Source: Streptomyces sp. SDr-06 (GTDB lineage Bacteria > Actinomycetota > Actinomycetes > Streptomycetales > Streptomycetaceae). Taken from it: a stretch of 64,000 nucleotides of DNA. Positions 33,969 to 42,602 of the stretch are shown one piece after another. Under the pieces are notes generated by a model. That model ran no database searches. It saw only the letters and a program-made list of their open reading frames with translations, and was not told where the DNA came from. The stretch is taken from positions 1 to 64,000 of the forward strand of contig NZ_QOLA01000030.1 of the NCBI RefSeq assembly GCF_003324565.1, in the 5' to 3' direction. A program made the position numbers and the translations under genes. Position 1 is the first letter of the stretch, and the number at the start of each line of letters is the position of its first letter.

Positions 33969-36900
33969 CCCGCGCTGCCGCGGCTGGTGTGACCGAGCGC
34001 CTTCAGGTCGGCGGACCGGGTTCCCGCGGGCTGGAGATCGGCGTACGGATGCAGCCTCGCGCCAGCTGTCCCATTCACCAGGGTCCGCTGCCCGTCCCTG
34101 CGTACCCGCTCCTGGGTTCCGCTCGGGGGTTGGGCGGGTGTCGGCTGCGGTGCCGAGGCGCCGACGAGAGCCAGGGCGGCGTCGAGACCGTTGTCACGGC
34201 GCTCCGCGGCGAGCTCGTCCAGGTCCCATACGCGGGCGCCGACCACCGTGCGGCGCGGCCCGCGCCGCTCCACGGTGCCCTGAACCAGAAGGAGCCCGGA
34301 GTGGAAGATGGTGTGTGCACACGCGGCGTGGCTGTCTTCGAAGAACGCGATGTCGACCAGGCCGGTGCCGTCTTCCAGGGTGACGAAGATGACGCGCTTG
34401 CCCGACGCGATGGGCGGCGTCTGCGTCGAGGCGCGCACGCCGGCGACCAGGACGCGCTGCCCGGCGTGCAGCTGGGCCAGGCGCCGGGACGGGACCGCGC
34501 CGAGCTCGGACAGCAGCCGGTGGTGGTAGTCCATCAAGTGCCGCGACACGTCCATCGACAACACCTCCAGCTCGGCACCGAGCTGCTCGCGGCCGGTCAT
34601 CTCGGACAGTCCGCTCGCGCCCTGGGCCAGCGGGGCGGTGTCCAGAGGGAGCTGTCCGCTGCTGGGGCGGGCGCGGGTCTGGCGGTGCAGCTCGGTGAGC
34701 TGGAGCAGCAGGTCACGCCGGGACGCGTCGCCGGCCACCGGGGCGAGGGCGCCGATGCGGGCCAGGCGCTCGGCGGTGGGCAGCGACGGCCGGGCCCGCT
34801 GCCACAGGTCCGCCAGCGATCCGTACGGCTGGCCGGCTGCGATGCGGGCGGCTTCGTCGTCGCGGATGCCCTTGACCGCGGACAGCGCGAGCCGCACCCC
34901 GGCCCGCCCGTCGGGACCGGGTTCGACGCGGTAGCTGGTGTGGGAGCGGTTGACGTCGACGGGCAGGATCGGAATGTCATGGCGCCGCGCGTCCGCGAGG
35001 ATCACGCGGGCCGGCCACATGCCGGGGTCGTGTTCCAGCAGCCCCGCGTACAGGGCCGCCGGGTGGTGCGCCTTCAGCCAGGCCGACTGCAGGGCGGGCA
35101 CGGCGAAGGCGACGGCGTGGGCCCGGCAGAATCCGTACGCGCCGAACGATTCGATCACTGACCACACTTGCCCCAGGACGGCGGGGGAGTAGCCCCGGGC
35201 TCCGGCCTCCTGCTCGAACCAGGCGCGCAGTGCTGGCAGGCGGGACGCGTCCGACAGAGCGCGGCGGAACACTTCGGCCAGGGCGCGGTCGCAGCCGGTC
35301 ATGACCGCGACCATGTCGATGATCTGTTCGTGCCAGATCGTCACCCCGTAGGTGTCGGCGAGCACCGGCTCCAGGTCCGGGTGCGGATAGACGGGGGCTG
35401 CGCCGTGGCGCGCCGCGATGTAGACGGCCGGCATTCCGCCGGCCACGGGCCCGGGACGGAACAGGCTGATGTCGGCGATCACGTCTTGCGGGTTGCGGGG
35501 CTGGAGGCGGCCGAGGAGGTCCTGCTGGCCGGGGGATTCGAGCTGGAACATGCCGACGGTGTCGCTGTTCTGGATCATCTTGAAGGCCCAGAAGTCGTCC
35601 AGCGGCACCTGCTGCGGGTCGTCGAGGTCGATGGTCTCGCCGCTGGTGCGATGGATCTCGGCGACGGCGTGCGCCATCGCGGACTGCATCCGCACCCCGA
35701 GCACGTCCAGCTTGAGGAGCCCGAGGTCTTCGACGTCTTCCTTGTCGGCCTGGACCATGGGGTAGTTGCCACCCGGGGTGGGTTGTACCGGGAGCCGGTC
35801 CAGCAGGGAGCGGTCGCTGAGGATCACTCCGCACGGGTGCATGGCGTAGCCGCGGGGCAGCGCGTCCAGCTGCTCGGCCAGCTCGAACAGCGGCCCGTAG
35901 CGGTCGGCTTCGGCTGCCAGGGGGCGCAGTTCGGGCAGCTCGGCCAGGGCCGAGGTGATGTCGCAGGCCCGCAGGTGGGGGAACGATTTTGCGATGCGGT
36001 CCACCTGATGGGGTGCGATGCCCAGGGCGAGGCCGGTGTCGCGCAGCGCGAAGCGGGCCCGGTAGGTCTCGGGCATGCCGGTCACCGCGACCCGTTCCGC
36101 CCCGAACCGTTCGAAGATCCGGTCGTAGACCTCCAGGCGGCGCGCGGATTCCACGTCGACGTCGATGTCCGGCAGGCTCTTGCGCCGGACACTGATGAAC
36201 CGTTCGAACAGCAGCGAATGATCGAGCGGGTTGGCCGTCGCGATGTCCAGGGCGTGATTGACCATGCTGCCCGCGCCCGAGCCGCGGGCGGCGACGCGGA
36301 TGCCCATCTCCCGTACATCCGCGACGACTTGGGCCACCGTCAGGAAGTAGGTGCCGAACCCGAGCCGGGCAATGATCGACAGTTCGTCCTCCAGGCGGCT
36401 CATCGCGGTCGCGTCCTGGTCGAGGCCCCGGCGGGCCATGCCGGACAGGGACCGTTCGCGCAGCAACCGGTCGACATCCCCGACGCCGCGGGCGCCGACG
36501 ACCTCCGCTTCGGGGAAATGGGCCCGCCCCAGGCCCAGGTCGGCGACCGGGTCCACGTGGCAGGCCTCGCCCGTCCGCAGGGTCGCCTCCAGCAGGCGCA
36601 CCGCGCGACCCGGGCCGGCGCCTGCGGCCTGGGCGACGCGCTCGGCGGCGGCCGCCATCGCCCCGGGGTCCTTGAGCCACCGCTCGCCCGGGTCCAGGCG
36701 GTCCGCTTGGCGGAAGGGGATGGGGCGCAACAGGCGGGCCGCGTCCAGCACGTCCGCGACCCGGTTCTGGTGGGGGTCGGCGTAGCGGGCGGCGTTGGTG
36801 AGAACCGCCTCGATGCCGAGCTCGTCGGCGAGCTGTACGGTCCGTCCGGCCAGGCGCAGCGAGCCGGGTCCGGTGCCGCTCCGCCCGTACCAGAGCACCT

Positions 36901-37447
36901 CCAGGCGCAGCGCGTCGCCGAACAGCTCCCGCCAGGGATCCAGCAGCCGGGCGGCCAGGTCGGGACGGCCCGCGGAGAGGGCGCGGACGGGTTCGGAGAC
37001 CGGGCCGAGCAGCGCGGTCAGGCCCGCCCCGGCGTGGGCGTGGAGCATCGGCCAGGACACAACTGGCAGTCCGCCACCGGCTGCTGCGTGCGCGGCGGAC
37101 ACCAGTCGGCACAATCCGGCCCAGCCCTCGATGTTCTGGGCGAGCAGGGTAATGCGTAGCGGCGGCTCGATCACATGGGCGCCGCCGCGCACCGGGGTCC
37201 GGCGGCGTGCGCCGGGCGCGGTGGGGCGGTGCGGGGCGACCGCGACGTCGACCCCGAGGATCGGCCGGACGCCGTGGGCGGAGCAGGCCTTCGCGAAGCG
37301 CACGATTCCGGCCACGGAGTCCCGGTCGGTGAGGGCGAGCGAGGCCATGCCGCATTCGGCCGCCCGTCGCACCAAGGCGTCCGGGTGGGAAGCGCCGTAC
37401 CTGGCGGAATAGCCGGAGGCAACATGCAGATGCACAAACCCGCCCAT
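33965..37447 (-). CDS. dnaE2: Error-prone DNA polymerase III alpha subunit DnaE2
   Basis: A 1160-residue C-family polymerase. The PHP domain starts at once with FVHLHVASGYSARYGASHPD. The polymerase acidic triad region has SLPDIDVDVES, preceded by AARGSGAGSMVNHAL. Later parts include GMFQLESPGQQDLL, FRPGPVAGGM, YGVTIWHEQIIDM, FGAYGFCRAHAVAFA and an OB-fold near the C-terminus (KRVIFVTLEDGTGLVDIAFF). Length and the absence of the tau-binding tail point to DnaE2, the damage-induced mutagenic polymerase. The start at 37447 follows AGGAGGA. A LexA-box-like sequence lies 74 bases upstream. It forms an operon with the ImuB-like gene. Confidence 0.93.
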   Translation of the reverse strand: MGGFVHLHVASGYSARYGASHPDALVRRAAECGMASLALTDRDSVAGIVRFAKACSAHGVRPILGVDVAVAPHRPTAPGARRRTPVRGGAHVIEPPLRITLLAQNIEGWAGLCRLVSAAHAAAGGGLPVVSWPMLHAHAGAGLTALLGPVSEPVRALSAGRPDLAARLLDPWRELFGDALRLEVLWYGRSGTGPGSLRLAGRTVQLADELGIEAVLTNAARYADPHQNRVADVLDAARLLRPIPFRQADRLDPGERWLKDPGAMAAAAERVAQAAGAGPGRAVRLLEATLRTGEACHVDPVADLGLGRAHFPEAEVVGARGVGDVDRLLRERSLSGMARRGLDQDATAMSRLEDELSIIARLGFGTYFLTVAQVVADVREMGIRVAARGSGAGSMVNHALDIATANPLDHSLLFERFISVRRKSLPDIDVDVESARRLEVYDRIFERFGAERVAVTGMPETYRARFALRDTGLALGIAPHQVDRIAKSFPHLRACDITSALAELPELRPLAAEADRYGPLFELAEQLDALPRGYAMHPCGVILSDRSLLDRLPVQPTPGGNYPMVQADKEDVEDLGLLKLDVLGVRMQSAMAHAVAEIHRTSGETIDLDDPQQVPLDDFWAFKMIQNSDTVGMFQLESPGQQDLLGRLQPRNPQDVIADISLFRPGPVAGGMPAVYIAARHGAAPVYPHPDLEPVLADTYGVTIWHEQIIDMVAVMTGCDRALAEVFRRALSDASRLPALRAWFEQEAGARGYSPAVLGQVWSVIESFGAYGFCRAHAVAFAVPALQSAWLKAHHPAALYAGLLEHDPGMWPARVILADARRHDIPILPVDVNRSHTSYRVEPGPDGRAGVRLALSAVKGIRDDEAARIAAGQPYGSLADLWQRARPSLPTAERLARIGALAPVAGDASRRDLLLQLTELHRQTRARPSSGQLPLDTAPLAQGASGLSEMTGREQLGAELEVLSMDVSRHLMDYHHRLLSELGAVPSRRLAQLHAGQRVLVAGVRASTQTPPIASGKRVIFVTLEDGTGLVDIAFFEDSHAACAHTIFHSGLLLVQGTVERRGPRRTVVGARVWDLDELAAERRDNGLDAALALVGASAPQPTPAQPPSGTQERVRRDGQRTLVNGTAGARLHPYADLQPAGTRSADLKALGHTSRGSAG

Positions 37448-37520
37448 CCGCTCCTCCTGCGTCTTGTACCCCCTTGCCCCTTCTGTCCCAGTGGCCAGAT
37501 ATCCACCATAACCCAGGTGC

Positions 37521-37536
37521 TCGAATCTCTGTTCGA
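37521..37536 (-). promoter_or_regulatory. LexA-box-like site upstream of dnaE2
   Basis: TCGAATCTCTGTTCGA agrees with the actinobacterial SOS box (core GAAC-N4-GTTC) except for one T for C in the left half. It lies 74 bases upstream of the dnaE2 start and about 55 bases upstream of the divergent antitoxin gene, so repression by LexA could touch both. Confidence 0.75.
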
Positions 37537-37567
37537 ACAAAAGGTAAGACGTTTTCCGGTCCGAGGT

Positions 37568-37583
37568 GCTAGCAATTGCTAGC
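37568..37583 (+). promoter_or_regulatory. Perfect 16-base palindrome before the antitoxin gene
   Basis: GCTAGCAATTGCTAGC is a complete palindrome that ends eight bases before the antitoxin ATG at 37592. It leaves no room for a normal ribosome binding site, so the mRNA may be leaderless or very short. The position is typical for autoregulation by the antitoxin. Confidence 0.75.
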
Positions 37584-37591
37584 CTGGGTGC

Positions 37592-37816
37592 ATGGCAGCC
37601 GATGAGAAGCAGCTCAACGTCCGGGTCCGCGCCCGTACCCACGAGCTCCTCGCCGAACGCGTCCAGCGCAAGGGCGTCACCATGCAGGCCTACGTCTCCG
37701 GCCTCATCGAAAGCGACCTCGACCCCGCCCGCGAATCCTTCGTCGCCGGCCTCGTCGAGGACATGACGGGCCTGCTCGACGAATTCGACGGCGCCTTCGA
37801 CCCCGGCCGACGCTGA
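37592..37816 (+). CDS. Ribbon-helix-helix-like antitoxin
   Basis: A 74-residue protein. The N-terminal part QLNVRVRARTHELLAERVQRKGV has the alternating pattern of a ribbon-helix-helix DNA-binding domain (an RVR strand then a helix). The C-terminal half is acidic (FVAGLVEDMTGLLDEFDGAFD) and likely wraps the toxin. It overlaps the toxin gene by one base (TGATG), the usual arrangement for antitoxin first. The palindrome just upstream is the probable operator. It is divergent from dnaE2 and shares the region that holds the LexA-box-like site. Confidence 0.82.
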   Translation: MAADEKQLNVRVRARTHELLAERVQRKGVTMQAYVSGLIESDLDPARESFVAGLVEDMTGLLDEFDGAFDPGRR

Positions 37817-38202
37817 TGTTCCTGCGCATCGACGCCCGCTGGATCGAAGACGCCCTGCAGGACTTCGAACAACGCTCAGGCCGCGAGATCGGCATCGACG
37901 ACTGGGGCGCCCTCGCGGCCGCGGTCCACCGGCACGCCTACGAACTCCACGCGGGCGAGCCCTTCTACCTCGAAGCACCCGTACGAGCCGCCGTCCTGCT
38001 GCAGATGTTCGTGACGCTCAGGCCGCTCACCGACTACAACGGCCTCGTCGGATCCGCGCTCGCCCTGCGCTACCTCCACCAGTCCGCCGAACCCGCCAAG
38101 CCTCCTGCCGGCGCCATGCCCGACCTCGTCAGAGAACTGCGCACCGGCACCCTCACCTTGCGCGCGACCGCCGCCCGCCTGCACTCCTGGACCACTGCCT
38201 GA
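37816..38202 (+). CDS. Fic/Doc-like toxin with a degenerate motif
   Basis: A 128-residue protein of the Doc size class. The order of helices, the start with a short strand (FLRIDARWIEDAL), and the central ALLQMFVTLRPLTDYNGLVGSALALRYL match death-on-curing toxins. The canonical active motif H-x-F-x-[DN]-x-N-K-R is not intact: the histidine position is occupied by Leu/Arg (TLRPLTDYNGL), and only the D-x-N-like core remains. Doc modifies EF-Tu with phosphate and Fic proteins add AMP, so the missing residues suggest an altered or lost activity. It is one base from the antitoxin gene. A weak stem-loop follows. Confidence 0.72.
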   Translation: MFLRIDARWIEDALQDFEQRSGREIGIDDWGALAAAVHRHAYELHAGEPFYLEAPVRAAVLLQMFVTLRPLTDYNGLVGSALALRYLHQSAEPAKPPAGAMPDLVRELRTGTLTLRATAARLHSWTTA

Positions 38203-38220
38203 CGAACCGGCGGCGTCGGC

Positions 38221-38240
38221 TGCCCTCCGAGCCGAGGGCA
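38221..38240. terminator. Short stem-loop between convergent genes
   Basis: TGCCCTC (38221-38227) and GAGGGCA (38234-38240) form a seven-base-pair stem with a six-base loop between the toxin gene and the convergent reductase gene. It is weak and lacks a T-tract. Confidence 0.4.
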
Positions 38241-38297
38241 AGCGTCGCGGGGCGCGAAGCACGGTGCGGCCTCGCTCCGGCTGCCCCGCCCGAGGGG

Positions 38298-39290
38298 TCA
38301 CCACTGCGGTACGGCCTCTTCGGGAGCTACAGGACCGGGCGGGGTGCCGTTACCGAAGGGGCGGCCGCCCAGTGAGCCCCGGCCGTGGGCGTCGCGCCAG
38401 CTCGACAGGTCCGGGCCGCCGGGCACGATGCCACTCGGGTTGATGTCCTGGTGGACCAGGTAGTAGTGGCGTTTGATGTGGTCGAAGTCGACGGTGTCGC
38501 CGAATCCCGGGGTCTGGAACAAGTCGCGTGCGTAGGCCCAGAGAACGGGCATCTCGGAGAGCTTCTGCCGGTTGCACTTGAAGTGGCCGTGATAGACGGC
38601 GTCGAAGCGGACGAGTGTGGTGAACAGCCGGATGTCCGCCTCGGTAATGGTGTCACCGACCAGGTAGCGAGAGTCCGTGAGCCGTTGTGAGAGCTGGTCA
38701 AGACGGGTGAACAGGGCGGAGTACGCGGCGTCGTAGGCCTCTTGGGAGCCAGCGAAGCCCGCACGGTAGACGCCGTTGTTCACGTCCCTGTAAACCGTCT
38801 CGTTCACCGCGTCGATCTCTTGCCACAGTGCCTGCGGGTAGAGATCGGGCGCTCCTTCGCGATGGTGCGCCGCCCACTCCAGCGACATGTCGATCGTGAT
38901 CTGGGCGAAGTCGTTGGTCACCACCTTGCCGGTCGGCACGTCGACGATCGCCGGGACCGTGACGCCCCGGTCGTAACCGGGATCGCGGGCCAGGTAGGCC
39001 TCCTGGAGGCGTTCGATGCCGAGCACCGGGTCGCGTCCGCCCGGGTCCAGGTCGAACGTCCAGCTGCGCTCGTCATGGGTCGGCCCGGCCACGGCCATCG
39101 GCAGTGCGTCTTCCAGTCCGAGAAGCCGCCGCACGATGATGGCTCGACTGGCCCAGGGGCAGGCCCGGCTGACCACCAGCCGGTACCGGCCCGGTTCGAC
39201 GGGAAAGCCATCGCGTCCGTCTGCGGTGATGCGGGTGGTGATGTACCGGCTGTCCCGCGTATAGGCGCTACCGGGATGCACGTAACTCAT
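38298..39290 (-). CDS. Glutathionyl-hydroquinone reductase-like (Xi-class GST family) protein
   Basis: A 330-residue Xi-class thiol transferase of the YqjG/ECM4 family. The active-site cysteine lies in VVSRACPWASRAIIVRRLLGL; other family blocks are VTVPAIVDVPTGKVVTNDFAQITIDMS, YRDVNNGVYRAGFAGSQEAY and NRQKLSEMPVLWAYARDLFQTPGFGDTVDFDHIKRHYY. Known members reduce glutathionyl-hydroquinones. Streptomyces makes mycothiol, not glutathione, so the thiol partner may differ. The start at 39290 is taken from the conserved MSYVHPGSAYTRDSRYI; an almost identical ATGAGTTAC lies ten bases upstream but stops soon. It is divergent from a quinone-reductase-like gene, suggesting a joint redox response. Confidence 0.87.
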   Translation of the reverse strand: MSYVHPGSAYTRDSRYITTRITADGRDGFPVEPGRYRLVVSRACPWASRAIIVRRLLGLEDALPMAVAGPTHDERSWTFDLDPGGRDPVLGIERLQEAYLARDPGYDRGVTVPAIVDVPTGKVVTNDFAQITIDMSLEWAAHHREGAPDLYPQALWQEIDAVNETVYRDVNNGVYRAGFAGSQEAYDAAYSALFTRLDQLSQRLTDSRYLVGDTITEADIRLFTTLVRFDAVYHGHFKCNRQKLSEMPVLWAYARDLFQTPGFGDTVDFDHIKRHYYLVHQDINPSGIVPGGPDLSSWRDAHGRGSLGGRPFGNGTPPGPVAPEEAVPQW

Positions 39291-39546
39291 AGGTAACTCA
39301 TAGGCCACAAACCCCTGTCCAGTATTCAGGCCCCGCGTCGGCGCCTGGCTCGGCTGTGGGCGCGGCCGCTCCCGAGAGGCGTCCGCTCCCACGACAAGGG
39401 TCCCGACCCCCGGCGCGCCCCGCTCGTCGAAGCCCCGGCGGGCTGCGTCGGTCTTCTGGCGGACCGCTCGTTTGTGCGGTCGCGACGTCCGCAGGGCGCG
39501 GCTACCCCTTGGCACTACTGGGTATGAATTAACAACAAGACCAAAA

Positions 39547-39561
39547 CACTAACCGGTAGTG
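39547..39561. promoter_or_regulatory. Operator-like inverted repeat CACTA-N5-TAGTG
   Basis: CACTAACCGGTAGTG has five-base arms around ACCGG and lies 13 bases upstream of the quinone-reductase-like ATG, in an unusually AT-rich stretch (39525-39560) that may hold the promoter. A related half (CACTACTGG) occurs near 39514. No adjacent regulator gene is seen. Confidence 0.5.
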
Positions 39562-39574
39562 CTATGGTCCTCGC

Positions 39575-40468
39575 ATGAAGAGAGTGAGCTTCGCCGAGTT
39601 CGGCGGCCCCGACGTTCTCCACCTCGCCGACGCCGAAGAACCCCACGCGGGTCCAGGCCAGATACGCATCGCCGTGCGCGCGGCGGGGGTGAACCCCGTC
39701 GACTGGAGGATCCGAGAAGGCCAGTTCCAGAAGGCCCGCCCGATCGAGCTGCCCGCGGGGATCGGGCAGGATGCCGCCGGGGTGGTGGACGAGGTCGGCG
39801 ACGGCGTCCACGGAGTCAAGGCCGGCGACCGCGTGTTCGGGCGAGGCGCGAGCACCTATGCCGAGTTCGCCCTGCTTTCAGCCTGGGCTGCGATGCCCGA
39901 GGGCCTGTCGTTCGAGGAGGCGGCCGGATATCCCTCCGTGGTGGAAACCGCGCTGCGCATCATCCGCGAGGTTGGCGTGCGGCCAGGGCAGACGCTGCTG
40001 GTCAGCGGCGCGTCCGGCGGCGTCGGATCGGCCGCTCTGCAGATCGCCCGGGACCGCGGCATCACGGCGATCGGCACGGCCGGGGCCGCCAACCAGGACT
40101 ATCTGCGAAGCCTGGGCGCCCTCGCCACGACGTACGGCGAGGGCTGGGTCGAGCGGGTGCGGCGGCTCGGCCGGGTCGACGCGGCGCTTGATCTGTCCGG
40201 CTCGGGTGTGCTCCGCGAACTCGTCGAGCTGACCGGTGACCCGCAGAAGGTGATCTCCATTGCCGATCTCGGTGCGTTGGAGCTGGGTGTCCGGTTCTCC
40301 GGTGTGACCGGGAACGTGCCGCGAGCGCTCGCCGACGCCGTCGATCTCATCTCGCGAGGCAAGCTCCACATCCCGGTCGAGAAGGTGTACCCGCTCACCG
40401 AGGCAGCGGCCGCGCACATCGACAGCCAGGCCGGTCACACCCGCGGGCGCCGCGTCGTAGTCGTCTGA
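39575..40468 (+). CDS. NADP-dependent quinone reductase-like MDR oxidoreductase
   Basis: A 297-residue medium-chain dehydrogenase/reductase. The GroES-like half carries VRAAGVNPVDWRIREG and AGIGQDAAGVVDEVGDGV, with no zinc ligands at the structural or catalytic sites. The nucleotide-binding half has the AxxGxxG-type motif VSGASGGVGSAALQIAR. It belongs with the zeta-crystallin/quinone oxidoreductase group and should reduce quinones or enones with NADPH. It starts 65 bases before a flavin monooxygenase gene ends its leader and is divergent from the hydroquinone reductase-like gene; the three may form a detoxification set. Confidence 0.9.
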   Translation: MKRVSFAEFGGPDVLHLADAEEPHAGPGQIRIAVRAAGVNPVDWRIREGQFQKARPIELPAGIGQDAAGVVDEVGDGVHGVKAGDRVFGRGASTYAEFALLSAWAAMPEGLSFEEAAGYPSVVETALRIIREVGVRPGQTLLVSGASGGVGSAALQIARDRGITAIGTAGAANQDYLRSLGALATTYGEGWVERVRRLGRVDAALDLSGSGVLRELVELTGDPQKVISIADLGALELGVRFSGVTGNVPRALADAVDLISRGKLHIPVEKVYPLTEAAAAHIDSQAGHTRGRRVVVV

Positions 40469-40533
40469 ACCATTTCGGGCTGCCTCTGCGGCCCGGCAAC
40501 TGCTCTCTCCTCTGCGACGCTTCAAGGAGCTCC

Positions 40534-41685
40534 ATGCACACTCCTGTCACGATCATCGGCGCCGGACTCGGCGGGCTCGTCCTGGCCCGTGTCCTGCACC
40601 TCCACGGCTTCCCGGTCACGGTCTACGAGGCAGAGTCCTCCCCGGCGGCCCGTTCGCAGGGCGGAATGCTCGACATCCACGAACGCAACGGCCAACTCGC
40701 CCTCAACGCAGCCGGCCTGATGGACGAGTTCCGTGGCCTCGTCCTGGAGGGCCGCCAAGCGATACGGCTGCTCGACCGGGACGGGACCGTCCTGTTCGAC
40801 CAGGCCGACGACGGCACGGGCACAAGCCCCGAGGTACAGCGCGGCGAGCTGCGGCAGATCCTGCTCGACGCGCTCCCCGGCGACACCGTCCAGTGGGGCC
40901 GCAAGGCCACGGGCGTCCGTGCCCTGCCCGGGGGCCGTCACGAGGTGGCCTTCGCAGGCGGCGCCGCCGTCGTCACACATCTCCTGGTCGGCGCGGACGG
41001 CGCGTGGTCACGAGTGCGGCCGCTGCTTTCGGACGCCACCCCCGAATACGTCGGCCGGTCCTTCGTCGAGACCTGCCTGCACGATGCCGACACCCGACAC
41101 CCGGCCACCGCGAAGGCGGTCGGCGGCGGAACGCTCGTCGCACTCGACCCGGACGGCAACGGCAAGTGGCTCGTGGCTCACCGGGAGAAGGGCGGGACCC
41201 TCCACGCCTACATCACCCTGGCCAAGCCGCGGGACTGGTTCGCCACCATCGACTTCACCGACGCCGCGGCAGCCACCGCACGGATCGCGCAGGAGTACAC
41301 CGGCTGGGCTCCAGAACTCACCGCCCTGATCACGGCCGGGTCCACCGCGCCAGTCCTGCGCCCCCTCCATGCCCTGCCCGTCGGGCACCGCTGGGACCGG
41401 GTGCCGGGCGTCACCCTGCTCGGCGACGCTGCTCACCTCTCGACGCCCAACGGTGAAGGCGCCGGCCTGGCCATGGAGGACGGCGCCGAACTCGCAAAGG
41501 CGCTCGCCGCACACCCTGATGACATCGAGACGGCGCTGGCCGCGTACGAGCGCGAGCTGTTCACGCGCAGCGCGGCGGCCGCCGCCGCAGTCGCCCACAA
41601 TCCCACCCCGCAAGAGATGATCAGGTTCTTCACCGGCGGACAACCCGGGGGGATTTTACCGGGCGTCAGGAGGGGCGAGCGCTAG
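40534..41685 (+). CDS. FAD-dependent monooxygenase, TetX-like
   Basis: A 383-residue class A flavoprotein monooxygenase. The dinucleotide motif is VTIIGAGLGGLVLARVL (5-21), the DG motif is HLLVGADGAWSRVRPLL, and the GD motif is VTLLGDAAHLSTPNGEGAGLAMEDG. The region EAESSPAARSQGGMLDIHERNGQLAL matches the TetX/tetracycline-hydroxylase-like group. It should insert oxygen into an aromatic or enol substrate with NAD(P)H. It is 65 bases downstream of the MDR gene and probably co-transcribed. Whether it inactivates an antibiotic or modifies a host metabolite cannot be told. Confidence 0.9.
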   Translation: MHTPVTIIGAGLGGLVLARVLHLHGFPVTVYEAESSPAARSQGGMLDIHERNGQLALNAAGLMDEFRGLVLEGRQAIRLLDRDGTVLFDQADDGTGTSPEVQRGELRQILLDALPGDTVQWGRKATGVRALPGGRHEVAFAGGAAVVTHLLVGADGAWSRVRPLLSDATPEYVGRSFVETCLHDADTRHPATAKAVGGGTLVALDPDGNGKWLVAHREKGGTLHAYITLAKPRDWFATIDFTDAAAATARIAQEYTGWAPELTALITAGSTAPVLRPLHALPVGHRWDRVPGVTLLGDAAHLSTPNGEGAGLAMEDGAELAKALAAHPDDIETALAAYERELFTRSAAAAAAVAHNPTPQEMIRFFTGGQPGGILPGVRRGER

Positions 41686-41909
41686 CCACCGTTCCCTGTT
41701 GAACGATTGTCCCGACTGCAGGGGTTGTTCCCGATCGCCGTTCCACAGGGCCGGTCCGCGGCTCCGTGGCCCCCTCACCAGAGGAGGCCGAAACACCACA
41801 TGCGGGGTCCGGCTGAAGGCCGCCTCGCGGGGCGCGTCACCGGCGTCACCCGCGTGTGCGGGCTCGGAGTCCTCGCTGCTGGTGGAGTTTTGCGAGGTTG
41901 CGGTGCCGC

Positions 41910-42425
41910 TCAGTGAGACGGGCCGCCGGAAGCGGTCGCGCAGGAGACGACGGCTATGTCGAGGAGGACGTACTTGAGGGGCACGTTCGCCTGGACGGGG
42001 CTTCCGGGTTCGGAGACGTCATGTTCGGGGCTGACGGACAGGCGCAGGTTCCCCTTGGTGAACTGCGTGTCCTTGGGGGTGTTCGGTACGGGATCCCAGC
42101 CGTCCTTGACCAGGTTGGCGAGGGACCGGGAAACCTTGGTGCGGGCGTCCTTGTCGTAGGTCGCGCTCAGTTTGGAATCGCATTGTCCTGGGGTCCAGGG
42201 GTCGGCACCCGAGGGTGTCAGACCTTCCGAGAAGAAGGCCTGCTTGATGTGCCATTCGGTTTCTCCCCAGGCCTTGCGGGACCGTTCGTAGGCGAGGCTT
42301 CCGCTCATGGGCGACGCAGATCCAGCTATGGTGGGAGGGGGCGTTGACGGCCCCTCGAATCCGCCGCAGCCACTCAGTACTACCGTCATCGCGGCGGTGA
42401 ACAGCGTCACCTTGACCGATCGCAC
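41910..42425 (-). CDS. Small lipoprotein
   Basis: A 171-residue protein with a lipoprotein signal: positive start, hydrophobic FTAAMTVVLSGC with the lipobox L-S-G-C, then a Pro/Ser/Thr linker (FEGPSTPPPTIAGSASPMSG). The mature part (about 120 residues) contains WHIKQAFFSEGLTPSGADPW and two cysteines (CDSKLS and the one near the C-terminus) that may pair. It has no family name that I know; such lipoproteins are common and variable in Streptomyces. I chose the GTG at 42425 because GGGGAGGG precedes it. It is convergent with the monooxygenase gene and divergent from the methyltransferase gene. Confidence 0.8.
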   Translation of the reverse strand: MRSVKVTLFTAAMTVVLSGCGGFEGPSTPPPTIAGSASPMSGSLAYERSRKAWGETEWHIKQAFFSEGLTPSGADPWTPGQCDSKLSATYDKDARTKVSRSLANLVKDGWDPVPNTPKDTQFTKGNLRLSVSPEHDVSEPGSPVQANVPLKYVLLDIAVVSCATASGGPSH

Positions 42426-42602
42426 AAGCCCTCCCCAGTTTTCCTGCAGATCTTGGCAGGAGTGTGACACGGACCTGTGACAGGGCTTCATGCGCCCTGG
42501 AGAACCGATCCTGGTCCCCTGAGGCGGTTCGGTTGGCGTTGACGCGGGCCGGGCGGGGGCCGGGTAACGGCGGTGCGCGGCGCGGGTGTTAGCTTCCTTC
42601 CC

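Noticed and set aside
35168..37159. 663-codon plus-strand frame over dnaE2
   Set aside because: Shadow of dnaE2, which has PHP and polymerase motifs throughout.
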